A stretch of DNA of 64,000 bases from Streptomyces sp. NA04227. GTDB lineage: Bacteria > Actinomycetota > Actinomycetes > Streptomycetales > Streptomycetaceae. The stretch lies in NCBI RefSeq assembly GCF_013364195.1, contig NZ_CP054918.1:2779001-2843000 (forward strand), in the 5' to 3' direction. Each line of letters starts with the position of its first letter. Position 1 is the stretch's first letter. The notes beneath the pieces were generated by a model, which was given only the letters and a program-made list of their open reading frames with translations, did not search any database and was not told where the DNA came from. Both the position numbers and the translations under genes were made by a program. Below are positions 23,371 through 30,981 of this stretch, in pieces.

Positions 23371-23813
23371 CGTGTTGGTTCTCCTTCGGGATCGTGCGGC
23401 GGGGCCGGGTGCCCCTGCCGCAGGTTCGAGGGGTGGCGGTTGCCGATCGCCAGCGCCCGGGTCACAGCCCGACCGCCGAATCGAGCGGTCGCCGCGTCGT
23501 GGCCACGCGCCTTGAGGAAGCGCAGCACTTCACCGGGCTCAACACCCTCCGGCACCGGCTGGGCCGGGCGGCGGGCCGCAGTGCCACACAGCAGGCACCC
23601 GTTCTCGGCCCCTGGTTCGACGGGGCCGCCGGGGTGCCGCGTGCAGCGGTTCGCTGGAGCGCGCTTGCCCTGCGCCTGCTTCACGAGCTGGTGCGCGCGA
23701 TGCAGCTCAGCCTCCAGTTCCGCGAGCGTCGCGTCGGTCACGTCGTTCCGGGAGGTGAACGCGGTGATCTCCCGCAACGCCTGGCCGATCGCGGGCAAGT
23801 AGTCAGGGTTCAC
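23367..23813 (-). CDS. Hypothetical protein, 148 residues
   Basis: GTG 23813 overlaps the stop of the putative replication initiator in GTGA. The N-terminal 50 residues are helical; CTRHPGG and CLLCG form a possible zinc site. Coupling to the initiator gene suggests a linked role, for example helicase loading, but nothing in the sequence shows it. Confidence 0.6.
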   Translation of the reverse strand: MNPDYLPAIGQALREITAFTSRNDVTDATLAELEAELHRAHQLVKQAQGKRAPANRCTRHPGGPVEPGAENGCLLCGTAARRPAQPVPEGVEPGEVLRFLKARGHDAATARFGGRAVTRALAIGNRHPSNLRQGHPAPPHDPEGEPTR

Positions 23814-24847
23814 CCGTTGCTCACCGCTTCCAGGGCGCGCCTCTGCTCCTCAGCCGCCATGAGGCAGTCCGGGCAGCAGTCGACGTTGCGCAGCCGGTAC
23901 TCGCGTCCGCAGCCGCAGACCCGCAGCAAGGCTGTGGGGTCCTCCTGGGGCCACTGGACGTGTTCCACAGGCTTCCTGGGGGCTCCCTGTCCGCCGGTCA
24001 GCGGGAGCAAGAACGCGCCCTGGACGGGCTTTTGCCGGGCTTCCTTCGCCGCTTTGGCGTCGTCCATGACGCAACGGCCGCAGACCTCGCGGTCGGGCCG
24101 CACGATCGTGCCTTTTTGGCAGCGAGGGCAACGACGCACGTCCTGCGCCTGCCGCGCAGGGGAGGCGTCCTCGGTCTTGTTGGGGGAATCGTCGTCTTCT
24201 CGCGCGCCCGCGCCAGCCTCAGCTTGAGGCACTACATCAGCCAACTCTTGGGTTCTCTCCTGGGTAACCCGTGGGGTGTTCGGGCCGCAGAGGCCCGAAC
24301 CATTCGGGCCGCAGAGGCCCGAACCCATAGGGGCCGCAGAGGCCCGAACCGCTTCTTCTTCAGTTCGGGCCACAGCGGCCCGAACTTCGGCCCCGTCAGA
24401 GTTCGGGCCGCTGTGGCCCGAACTCTCGTCGGGCGTCTCGGCGTCTTCGGTCTTGCGAGGGCGAGCTGTCGACTTGAGGTAGTCAGCGGCGCCCGACCAG
24501 TTCGGCCACGGGCAGGTCAGCGTCACGTAGACCGTGGGGCGGCCGCGTCGGCGTTCTCCGATGGTGGCAACCACACCGGCGACGATCGCGGCCTCCAGGT
24601 ACCTCCGGGCGTCCTTCTCGCGGCATCCGGCCGCCTTCGCGATGTCCTGGATGCGGATCGGTTTGCCGTCGTTGAAACGGAGTTGACCGCTGGTGGACGC
24701 CATCGCTCGGAGCGCGTACAGCATCGTGAGGAAACCGCCCTTGAGCGGCCGGGGCATCTCCCGCGTCCAGTGCCAAGCCAGCCTGTTCCCGAACTCGTGC
24801 GGCGGGCAGCCGGAAGCACGCTCCGGCTGCTGCTGCTCGTTGGTCAC
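23810..24847 (-). CDS. Putative replication initiator (winged helix plus zinc ribbons)
   Basis: 345 residues from GTG 24847. Residues 15-120 are a winged-helix domain of the phage/plasmid initiator type (LKGGFLTMLYALRAMAS, IRIQDIAKAAGCREKDARRY, then ERRRGRPTVYVTL as the wing). A linker at 140-200 is encoded by five palindromic repeats. The C-terminus has two zinc ribbons (CPRCQKG...CGRC and CGCG...CCPDC). A lambda-O-like layout, with the origin inside the initiator gene, is the best reading. A plain transcription factor is the alternative. Confidence 0.6.
   Translation of the reverse strand: MTNEQQQPERASGCPPHEFGNRLAWHWTREMPRPLKGGFLTMLYALRAMASTSGQLRFNDGKPIRIQDIAKAAGCREKDARRYLEAAIVAGVVATIGERRRGRPTVYVTLTCPWPNWSGAADYLKSTARPRKTEDAETPDESSGHSGPNSDGAEVRAAVARTEEEAVRASAAPMGSGLCGPNGSGLCGPNTPRVTQERTQELADVVPQAEAGAGAREDDDSPNKTEDASPARQAQDVRRCPRCQKGTIVRPDREVCGRCVMDDAKAAKEARQKPVQGAFLLPLTGGQGAPRKPVEHVQWPQEDPTALLRVCGCGREYRLRNVDCCPDCLMAAEEQRRALEAVSNG
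24278..24423. repeat. Five palindromic iteron-like repeats inside the initiator gene
   Basis: Five 23-bp copies start at 24278, 24302, 24327, 24363 and 24401. Each has arms related to GTTCGGGCC and GGCCCGAAC around a 5-base centre (GCAGA in the first three). The first two are 24 bases apart, the third 25. Copies fall in two different codon phases of the host gene, so conservation is at the DNA level rather than the protein level. This fits initiator binding sites at a replication origin. Confidence 0.8.
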
Positions 24848-24983
24848 GGCGTCTCTTCTCGGTCGTGCAGTCGGGTGGTGGACCAGCGGCTTGCCCGTGG
24901 TCAGGTGATCACTATGAGTGCAACTTTAATCTTTGGCAAGTGTGGCAATGTTCGCCAGATTGGTCACGGGTTACACTCTTGCC

Positions 24984-25199
24984 ATGACCGCTGCTCAGGA
25001 CCCAGCCGTCCCGGAACTCCAGCCCGACGGCGTCCAGAACTTGCCGCTCACGCATGCCCGCGCCCAGCTCACAACGCTGATCGAGGACGCCCGAGAACGG
25101 AACGTGGTGACCGCCCTGACTGTGCGCGGACGCCGTCGTATCTGCCTCGTCACGCCCGAGTTCTACGAGCGCGCCAAGAAGGCTCTCGGCGAGAGCTGA
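24984..25199 (+). CDS. Phd-like solitary antitoxin-type protein
   Basis: 71 residues from ATG 24984. NLPLTHARAQLTTLIEDARE followed by VVTALTVRGRRRICLVTPEF is the Phd/YefM fold. No toxin gene follows: the next gene is convergent. It is the only plus-strand gene in a 14-kb leftward operon and reads out of the region upstream of the initiator, so it may act as a local repressor. A TTACACT box lies seven bases before the ATG, suggesting a leaderless mRNA. Confidence 0.65.
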   Translation: MTAAQDPAVPELQPDGVQNLPLTHARAQLTTLIEDARERNVVTALTVRGRRRICLVTPEFYERAKKALGES

Positions 25200-25207
25200 C
25201 CGGGCGC

Positions 25208-25513
25208 TCACGGACGGCCCCGAGCCTTGCGTCGGTACGCGGACATGTCCGCGACACCGGGCGGCAGGACAGGAGGGACGGGTCGGCCGTGCCGAGGCAT
25301 CGGGCCCGGACACGTCGCCACGTGCGGCTTGTGCAGCCTCTCCCAGCGCATGACGGGCAGTTCGTCCGTCGGGCGGCGGGACACCCACGTGCCCGTCCCG
25401 TTTCGGTAGACCGCGGTGTTCCCTTCGACGTCCGGTTCGATGTCGACGGCCAGGCGCTTCCCGGCCTCGGTGGTGGTCCACAGCACCAGTCGGCGGCATT
25501 TCGGGCACTGCAT
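25208..25513 (-). CDS. Small zinc-ribbon protein, 101 residues
   Basis: ATG 25513 with GAGGAG upstream. It opens MQCPKCRRLVLWTTTEAGKR, with a Cys pair and a later CPGP, a layout common in short phage proteins of unknown function. Convergent with the Phd-like gene, nine bases apart. Confidence 0.65.
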   Translation of the reverse strand: MQCPKCRRLVLWTTTEAGKRLAVDIEPDVEGNTAVYRNGTGTWVSRRPTDELPVMRWERLHKPHVATCPGPMPRHGRPVPPVLPPGVADMSAYRRKARGRP

Positions 25514-25591
25514 GGTTTCTCCTCTCGCGCGCGGGGTCGAGACCGCGCCGCCCCGCAGCGGTGGGGACGGCACGGCCAGAGGGCGTGGCGG

Positions 25592-25693
25592 TCAGTCCAC
25601 GACGATGTCGACCACCACGGCCAGGAGGAGCAGCAGCGCCAGCACGAGCGCGACCGTCACCGCTATGCGCAGCGCCCGGCCTCCGGCGCTCAC
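25592..25693 (-). CDS. 33-residue single-pass membrane peptide
   Basis: GTG 25693 overlaps the preceding stop in GTGA. After VSAGGRALRI the rest is one continuous membrane helix (VTVALVLALLLLLAVVVDI). The overlap, ordered start and pure hydrophobic character make a real microprotein likely. It could be a holin-like or regulatory peptide. Confidence 0.55.
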   Translation of the reverse strand: MSAGGRALRIAVTVALVLALLLLLAVVVDIVVD

Positions 25694-25929
25694 TTGCGGT
25701 TCTTTCGCCCGCCCAAGCGGGACCGGAGCGTGACGTTCGCTTCAAGAAGCAGCGCCCGGGTCAGCCCGTACGACAGGCCGTGCTCGATGCCCAACTCCCG
25801 GATCGAGGCGCCCCCGTCGTACTTCCTCGCGAGGGTCTTCCGCATCGACTCGCGCTCCCCACCCCGCAGCCGGGGCCGGTACTCGGTGTCCTGGCGCGTC
25901 TTGCACTTCACCGTCGGGTCGGTGGTCAT
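25690..25929 (-). CDS. HTH protein, 79 residues
   Basis: ATG 25929 overlaps the preceding stop in ATGA. The C-terminal half, KYDGGASIRELGIEHGLSYG then LTRALLLEANVTLRSRGG-like, is the small helix-turn-helix found in many actinobacterial proteins of the Lsr2-tail/resolvase type. Probably binds DNA. Confidence 0.75.
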   Translation of the reverse strand: MTTDPTVKCKTRQDTEYRPRLRGGERESMRKTLARKYDGGASIRELGIEHGLSYGLTRALLLEANVTLRSRLGGRKNRK

Positions 25930-26372
25930 CCATCGTTCCTCTCGTGTCGATCCTTCTGCGCGGCGCGAGCATCGAGCCCGGCCGCGTAGGTCACCAGCTC
26001 CCGCAAGGAGCCGGACCGTTCGCGCCGAGCCGCCCGGAAGGCGGCCACGACCAAGGCGGTGACGGTGTCCTGGTCGCCGTTGGCGTGAGCGGTCACCAGC
26101 CGGGCGGCGAACAGCCGCTCCGGCCGACCTTCTGCGTCGCCAAGGTCGTCCAACACCCACACCTCGCCCAGACCGCTGTCGGGCGGCCCGTACAAGGCGA
26201 GGAGGGCATGAACTGCGGTGTACGCGAACACCCGGCACGCGGAGAGCACGTCGAACAGGTCGCCTCGCTCGGCGAGTTCACCGACTGCTGCGGTGACGCC
26301 GTCCACGTCCCCAGCGCGGGCAGCGTCAACGGCCGTCCGCGCCAGGTGAGTCAGCAGTCCAGGGCTCAGCAC
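25926..26372 (-). CDS. Hypothetical protein, paralogue of 21351 product
   Basis: 148 residues from GTG 26372, overlapping the preceding stop. Mostly helical, with the LFAARLVTAHANGDQDTVTA core shared with the 21351 protein. Function unknown. Confidence 0.65.
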   Translation of the reverse strand: MLSPGLLTHLARTAVDAARAGDVDGVTAAVGELAERGDLFDVLSACRVFAYTAVHALLALYGPPDSGLGEVWVLDDLGDAEGRPERLFAARLVTAHANGDQDTVTALVVAAFRAARRERSGSLRELVTYAAGLDARAAQKDRHERNDG

Positions 26373-26614
26373 GCCTTCAGCTCCCTCTGCGCCCGGTACG
26401 CGGCTGCCGCGTCCTGCTGCTGCTCGGCCAGCGCGGCTTCGGCGCACACCTTGTGTGCCGGGGACCGCTGCGAGTCGCGCAGGTTCGTGGGCCGACCGCA
26501 GTAGCGGCACGGCTTCGCCTGCTGGTGCCAGTGGTCAGACGACGACCACACGAGCAACCCGCTTGGCGGCAGCGCCGGTTGAGGCGCCGCCGGTCTACGC
26601 TGCCGCGCTGGCAC
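26366..26614 (-). CDS. Small Cys protein, 82 residues
   Basis: GTG 26614 lies 20 bases inside the end of the whiB-like gene. CRYCGRPTNLRDSQRSPAHK followed by VCAEA resembles the zinc-binding edge of DUF6011/HNH-type small proteins. The N-terminus is proline-rich. Function unknown. Confidence 0.6.
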   Translation of the reverse strand: MPARQRRPAAPQPALPPSGLLVWSSSDHWHQQAKPCRYCGRPTNLRDSQRSPAHKVCAEAALAEQQQDAAAAYRAQRELKAC

Positions 26615-26936
26615 GGGCCCGCTCCTCGCGTTCCCGGCGGCGCCGCCGCTCTGCCTCGAGGCGGGCCTGGCGGATCATCTCGGCCCGCTCGCGCTCGTCG
26701 AGGCCGCCCCACACGCCGTAGTCCTCGCGGTAAGTCATGGCGTGCGTGAGGCATTGGTCGCGTACGAGGCACCGGTTACAGAACGTCTTGGCGTACTGCA
26801 CGTCGAGTTCGATCGGTGCACCGGACGTGCCAGCCGGGAAGAACAGGGCGGTCGGCTCCCCGGCGCAGGCCGCGTCTTGGGTCCAGTGGTACGGGCGGGG
26901 AAGGTTGTCGGGGGCATAGCGGCTCGGTCGCGGCAT
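26595..26936 (-). CDS. WhiB family iron-sulphur transcription factor
   Basis: 113 residues from ATG 26936, with AAGGAG nine bases upstream. The four cluster-binding cysteines are C24, C53, C56 and C62 (DAAC, FCNRC, DQC), and GVWGG (about 74-78) is the family turn motif; a basic arginine-rich tail follows for DNA contact. WhiB proteins bind [4Fe-4S] and act through sigma factor or DNA. Phage-borne copies can interfere with host Wbl proteins. The gene sits within the early recombination operon. Confidence 0.9.
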   Translation of the reverse strand: MPRPSRYAPDNLPRPYHWTQDAACAGEPTALFFPAGTSGAPIELDVQYAKTFCNRCLVRDQCLTHAMTYREDYGVWGGLDERERAEMIRQARLEAERRRRREREERARASAAA

Positions 26937-26998
26937 CGTCGGCAACTCCTTGCTCATCGTTCGGTGTCCGGACACGTCCGTGCGCGTGTCCTCGCAGG

Positions 26999-27220
26999 TC
27001 AACGCCCTCGTCTGTGAAGCAGCCCCCGTATGTCCGGATTACCGTCCGGGGCATGTCCGGGACGTGTCTGCGACCCGCAGTGCTGTGTCCCGCGTAGGGG
27101 CCGGTGAAGGCCCTGGCCGAGGGAGCCGGCCCCGACGAACACCGACCCCCACAAGCCGGTCGCGCGGACAACCGCGTCGGCGGACGCCTCGCATGTCAGG
27201 AGGACTTCGAGCAACATCAC
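26999..27220 (-). CDS. Possible small protein, 73 residues
   Basis: GTG 27220 overlaps the preceding stop in GTGA. The N-terminus is hydrophobic (VMLLEVLLTCEASADAVV); the remainder is polar and encoded by DNA rich in TGTCCGG repeats. The overlap supports translation but composition is weak. Confidence 0.35.
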   Translation of the reverse strand: MMLLEVLLTCEASADAVVRATGLWGSVFVGAGSLGQGLHRPLRGTQHCGSQTRPGHAPDGNPDIRGLLHRRGR

Positions 27221-27441
27221 GAGTCCCCGGCGCCCGCTTCACGCCAGCGGGTCACGGTCCGGTCGGCGACGCCGAGCCGCTGGGCGATGACCGACCCCGA
27301 CATGCCCGCCTCGGTCATCTCCCGGCATGCGTACTTCTGCTCTTCCTCGGTCAAGGCCGGGCACGGCCCCCGGCCCGACAGGGCCCGCTCGACCGCGATG
27401 AGGTCGATGCCGCGGTGCCACGTCGAGCCGGGGAACATCAC
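27217..27441 (-). CDS. Homeodomain-like HTH protein, 74 residues
   Basis: GTG 27441 overlaps the preceding stop and has GGGAGGG upstream; ATG 27438 is an alternative. The second half, EEEQKYACREMTEAGMSGSV then IAQRLGVADRTVTRWRE, is a canonical Hin/homeodomain-like helix-turn-helix. Likely DNA binding. Confidence 0.7.
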   Translation of the reverse strand: MMFPGSTWHRGIDLIAVERALSGRGPCPALTEEEQKYACREMTEAGMSGSVIAQRLGVADRTVTRWREAGAGDS

Positions 27442-27794
27442 GCGAGCCCTCCCTCTCGCATGACGCGGTCGGCGAGGTGCCCACCGGCGACACAGCACGG
27501 GTAGCCGCACGTCGGCCTCACATTGCCCTCCGGGGCCCGGCCGTGGTGCCAGCGGAACGACAGCCGGTACGCGGTGTCGACCTGACACTGGTGCGCGACC
27601 ACCGGAGTTCCCCGGGCTCCAGTCGCACCGGTCCAGTGCAGATGACCGCCCTCGACCTCGATCGTCCGGTCGGCGAACATCTCCTCCAGCGACGCGTAGC
27701 GCTTCCGGGGCGTCGGTGTGTGCACGGGCGTTGCTGGCGCGCCCGGCTGCACCGAGGCCGCAGCCGCGTCGAGCGCTGCCGTGTCTCCGGTCAT
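27438..27794 (-). CDS. HNH-like endonuclease-fold protein
   Basis: 118 residues from ATG 27794, overlapping the rusA-like stop in ATGA. The C-terminal half has YRLSFRWHHGRAPEGNVRPT followed by CGYPCCVAGGHLAD, the layout of phage HNH proteins (zinc cysteines and a C...CV...HL motif). The canonical first His of HNH is not clear, so activity is uncertain. Confidence 0.6.
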   Translation of the reverse strand: MTGDTAALDAAAASVQPGAPATPVHTPTPRKRYASLEEMFADRTIEVEGGHLHWTGATGARGTPVVAHQCQVDTAYRLSFRWHHGRAPEGNVRPTCGYPCCVAGGHLADRVMREGGLA

Positions 27795-28327
27795 GGCGTC
27801 ACCTCGCTGTTCGGCTCGGCCCGGTACAGGTGGATGACCGCGCCCTGTACGTCCAGGACGTCGGAGACGGCCCCGTGGTCGGTGACGTACCGCTTCTCCA
27901 GGCGGCGGTAGCCGACCAGCAGCGCGTCGTCCTGGTACCCGCCGGCCGTCGTGATGGCGTCCTCCGTGCTGCGCGCGAGCTTGGAGAGGTCGGGCATCAC
28001 GGCAGGGCGGGCGGGGGCGGACGGCTTGAGGACCCCGGCGTTCCGGCCGGTGCCGTAGTGGTTCTTGGGCCGGGTGAAGGAGAACACCATGGCCGCTTCC
28101 AGCGGGCCGGTCAGCGGGCGCCAGTCGCGGTGCCGGGCGATCTCCTGACGCATCGCCCACACCACGGCTTCACGCCACGGCTTGACGTGCTTGGAGGACT
28201 CCAGCATCCGACCCTTGCCGATGTGCTTCTTCGAGCCCTGCGGCGCCGGGAGCCCGTACACCTTCACGCTCAGCACCGGCCCGGGCCCGGGCCGCGTCTC
28301 GTCCTTGAACAGGGCCGTACTGGTCAT
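27791..28327 (-). CDS. rusA: RusA family Holliday junction resolvase
   Basis: 178 residues from ATG 28327. It shows the RusA pattern: PAPQGSKKHIGKGRMLESSK at the N-terminus, a RPLTGPLEAAMVFSF strand, and PDLSKLARSTEDAITTAGGY then QDDALL with acidic residues D113, D123, D133 and D134 and lysine K116 as the likely metal-dependent active site. RusA cuts four-way junctions made during phage recombination. It sits downstream of RecT and the exonuclease, completing a recombination set. Confidence 0.85.
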   Translation of the reverse strand: MTSTALFKDETRPGPGPVLSVKVYGLPAPQGSKKHIGKGRMLESSKHVKPWREAVVWAMRQEIARHRDWRPLTGPLEAAMVFSFTRPKNHYGTGRNAGVLKPSAPARPAVMPDLSKLARSTEDAITTAGGYQDDALLVGYRRLEKRYVTDHGAVSDVLDVQGAVIHLYRAEPNSEVTP

Positions 28328-29007
28328 CGCGCGTCACCGCCCATCAAGCCGTGGGGCAGCGCGGGGGCGTCCCGGAAGCCGGTGAGTACCAGCCGGTCGA
28401 CGTCCGAGACATGGCAGTTCGCTTCGGCCTCCAGCCACCGGCCGGACAGCTCGGCGACGTCGAGGCCGGTGTCCGTGGTGACCTGGTCCATCAAGACCGT
28501 GACCGACTTCTCCAGATGCCAGCCGACGACGACGACGCTCGCGGTCCGCGCTTGCTTGTCGACCTCCAGCACCTCAACCGGCGTCGTGAACCGCTCGTCG
28601 TCGAGGGCCGCGAGGTACGTGCGTCCGAGTTCGGTGATCGCGGGCAGCAGGTTGATCGTCTGCACCAGACCCCGCACCCGGAGTTGCGCGGTCAGTGTCC
28701 CGTCGTCCTGGGCCTCACCGCCGTTGGCGAGAGCGCGCAGCAGCGCTTCGGCGGCCGCGTCGACGGGCATCTCCCTGGCGAGGCGGGTCACCCGAATCTG
28801 CGCCGCCCGCCACGCTGCGGTGTGCTTCGTGGTGGCCGCCGAGCACGGGCATCCGTAGACCGTCTTCTTGTGGTCCTGCGGGGTGAGACCAACGCACTTC
28901 AGCAGGCTGTTCCGGCCACGGCAGCACAAGTCCTCGGTGCAGCAATGGCAGTTGGGGCAGTCCTTCTTGGCGGGTCGGACGTACTCCGGCCCGAACGTCT
29001 CATGCAT
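28324..29007 (-). CDS. Hypothetical protein with Cys-rich N-terminus
   Basis: 227 residues from ATG 29007. The first 60 residues contain CPNCHCCTEDLCCRGRN and later CVG and CPCS, enough for two zinc sites. The rest is alpha/beta with a QDDGTLTAQLRVRGLVQTIN region. The start overlaps the end of the upstream 82-residue gene. No family recognised. Confidence 0.6.
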   Translation of the reverse strand: MHETFGPEYVRPAKKDCPNCHCCTEDLCCRGRNSLLKCVGLTPQDHKKTVYGCPCSAATTKHTAAWRAAQIRVTRLAREMPVDAAAEALLRALANGGEAQDDGTLTAQLRVRGLVQTINLLPAITELGRTYLAALDDERFTTPVEVLEVDKQARTASVVVVGWHLEKSVTVLMDQVTTDTGLDVAELSGRWLEAEANCHVSDVDRLVLTGFRDAPALPHGLMGGDAR

Positions 29008-29248
29008 CGTCGTTGTCCTTCTTCGTCGTCGCCTTGCACACGCGGCATCGGCGGACGCCACCGGCGTCGAAGCTGTGAGGGGTGTCCCGGCCTTCGACCG
29101 GGCAGGGTGCCCAGACCGGGTCGGTGCGAAGCCCGGCCCGGGGCGGGTCGGTGCGGCGCTGCCCGGGCGGCGGCCACGAGCGGACCGCCGCCGCGATCGT
29201 TCCGCCACCGACGGCGATGGTGGCCAGATATAGGACGTGCTCACTCAC
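29000..29248 (-). CDS. Small membrane-anchored protein with Cys pair
   Basis: 82 residues from GTG 29248. One N-terminal hydrophobic helix (VLYLATIAVGGGTIAAAV), a proline-rich linker, then RRCRVCKATTKK. Both ends overlap neighbouring genes. Function unknown. Confidence 0.55.
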   Translation of the reverse strand: MSEHVLYLATIAVGGGTIAAAVRSWPPPGQRRTDPPRAGLRTDPVWAPCPVEGRDTPHSFDAGGVRRCRVCKATTKKDNDDA

Positions 29249-29972
29249 CGGCCCGCACCCCCGACCGCATCGGCGGGATCAGCGGCCAGTCCGTACGGAC
29301 AGTCGCCGCCCGGTGCTCCTTGCCCGGGGTCGACGCGAAGTGGATGCGCAAGCTCTCCTGCTGGTCGGCGGCCCAACGCACCTGCTGCTCGTGCAGTTCG
29401 ATGAGGGGGACGCGGGTCAGCCACCGGTACCGGTGGGCGATCTTCCAGGTGACGCCGCAAGCGGCGACCGCGTCCGCGCTGGAGTCGTGTGCGGCATACA
29501 GCGGCACCACGTAGTGACGGCACAGGTCGTCCAGACGACGCCCGCCCGGCCGGTACCTGTCGACGTGCCGGTCCAGGACCTTCGGGTCGAGGACGAGGGG
29601 CGCCGATCGCGCGAACAGGCCGCGTACACCGTGGCGTTCCGCTTCGGCCTCCAGCATCGTCAGGTCGAACACCGCGTTCATCACGACCACCGGCAGGCCC
29701 TCGTCGACCAAGCCGGCGACAGCGTCGACGATCTCGCTGACTACGGCCCCGGCCGGGCGGCCCGCAGCGCGGGCCGCCTCGGTGGTGTAGCCGTGAACTG
29801 CCGTCGCCCCGGCGGGAATCTCGACGCCCGGGTCAGCGATCCACGTGCGCCTCTCGGTGGGACGGCCACCGCCGTAACGGACGACGGCGGCCGTCACGAT
29901 CCGGTCGGTCTCGGGGTCGATCCCGGTCGTCTCCAGATCGAGCCCAACGAACGGCTTCCGATGCCACGTCAC
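29241..29972 (-). CDS. DnaQ/RNase T-like 3'-5' exonuclease
   Basis: 243 residues from GTG 29972. The DEDDh exonuclease motifs are present: FVGLDLETTGID (D12, E14) at the start, VVVMNAVFDLTML in the middle and YAAHDSSADAVA near residue 165. Such phage proteins proofread or trim DNA ends. The start overlaps the recT stop in GTGA. Confidence 0.85.
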   Translation of the reverse strand: MTWHRKPFVGLDLETTGIDPETDRIVTAAVVRYGGGRPTERRTWIADPGVEIPAGATAVHGYTTEAARAAGRPAGAVVSEIVDAVAGLVDEGLPVVVMNAVFDLTMLEAEAERHGVRGLFARSAPLVLDPKVLDRHVDRYRPGGRRLDDLCRHYVVPLYAAHDSSADAVAACGVTWKIAHRYRWLTRVPLIELHEQQVRWAADQQESLRIHFASTPGKEHRAATVRTDWPLIPPMRSGVRAGE

Positions 29973-30979
29973 CGGCGGTCCCCCTTCCCGGTGCGGCGAG
30001 CCTTGCGGCTGCCTGAACGCTTCGGCTGCACCCGCTTGCGGGGCAGCGTCGCGACCCTCTTCGGCTCCTGCGACCCTTCAGCCACCGCGTGTGCCACCTC
30101 GGCGTCTGCGAGGGCCTGGGCGTCCTCATCAGGGGCGTGGAGAACCTGCGCCTGCCCGGCGTCTCCGGCGTCATCGGCTCGGCCGAGCTGCACCAGCTCG
30201 GCCGACATGGGCACGACCTTGTGCAGACGGCGCAGCGCCGACTTCGACCACATCGCGTCGAAGTCCGTGTGCCAGAACGAATCGTTCTTCCCGGACTCCT
30301 TGGCCCGCTTGTACGCGGCGCTGTACTCGTCGCGAATGTCCTCGGCGTCCTCGCGGGACAGGATCACGACCTGCGAGCGGGCGCCCGAGGTCATCCAGCA
30401 GAACGCGTACGCCAGGATCGGCTTCCCGCGTTCCTCGCGGGACAGCTCCAACGCAGGCTTGTGCGTGAAGTCGAGCGGCGCGGGGGCGGTGGGCTCGAAG
30501 TTCCACTCATCCCCGGCGTGGATCAGGCCGACGTGCACCGAGCCGACACGGCCGGAGCGGTACATCAGGTCGACGTAGCCCTGGTACATCGGCACGAACA
30601 CGGCCAGCTTGCCCTCACGGCGGATCACCGCGTGACGGCCGTTCGGGATCAACCCGAACCTGGCGCACGTCAGCAACGCCTGGAGGAGGCTGGCGGGGGT
30701 GCAGGACGCCAGGCCGGGCAGGACCGCCCGCACGGCGGAGAAGAACGCCCCGGTGTCGACGTGGGACGGCAGCGCCTTCGTGAAGTGGGCGCCGTACCGC
30801 TCCAGCCAGGCCAGGACGGCGTCGGTGGTCTCCCCGCCGTCCTGACGCTCGGCGGCGTGCAGCTCCTCCGGGGTGCCGCCGTCGACGGTCTCGGCTGCCC
30901 TCACCGGCTGTGGCTTCTTCGGCGCCTTGGCCTCGACTGTTGCCGCGCGGACGCGGTCCTTCAGCGTGGTCGTTGTCAT
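29969..30979 (-). CDS. recT: RecT family single-strand annealing protein
   Basis: 336 residues from ATG 30979. The core RecT pattern is clear: ASLLQALLTCARFGLIPNGR, then AVFVPMYQGYVDLMYRSGRV and VHVGLIHAGDEW, with a C-terminal DAMWSKSALRRLHKVVPMSA. RecT anneals complementary strands produced by its partner exonuclease, which is the next gene upstream. The C-terminal 80 residues are a basic lysine/arginine-rich tail. Confidence 0.9.
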   Translation of the reverse strand: MTTTTLKDRVRAATVEAKAPKKPQPVRAAETVDGGTPEELHAAERQDGGETTDAVLAWLERYGAHFTKALPSHVDTGAFFSAVRAVLPGLASCTPASLLQALLTCARFGLIPNGRHAVIRREGKLAVFVPMYQGYVDLMYRSGRVGSVHVGLIHAGDEWNFEPTAPAPLDFTHKPALELSREERGKPILAYAFCWMTSGARSQVVILSREDAEDIRDEYSAAYKRAKESGKNDSFWHTDFDAMWSKSALRRLHKVVPMSAELVQLGRADDAGDAGQAQVLHAPDEDAQALADAEVAHAVAEGSQEPKRVATLPRKRVQPKRSGSRKARRTGKGDRR

Positions 30980-30981
30980 CG

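Noticed and set aside
24278..24423. CRISPR array
   Set aside because: The units are palindromes of 23 bases with no spacers of constant length, and they lie in a coding frame.
26776..27171. Alternative frame with MPRTVIRTYGG overlapping whiB
   Set aside because: It overlaps most of the whiB gene and has no ribosome site.
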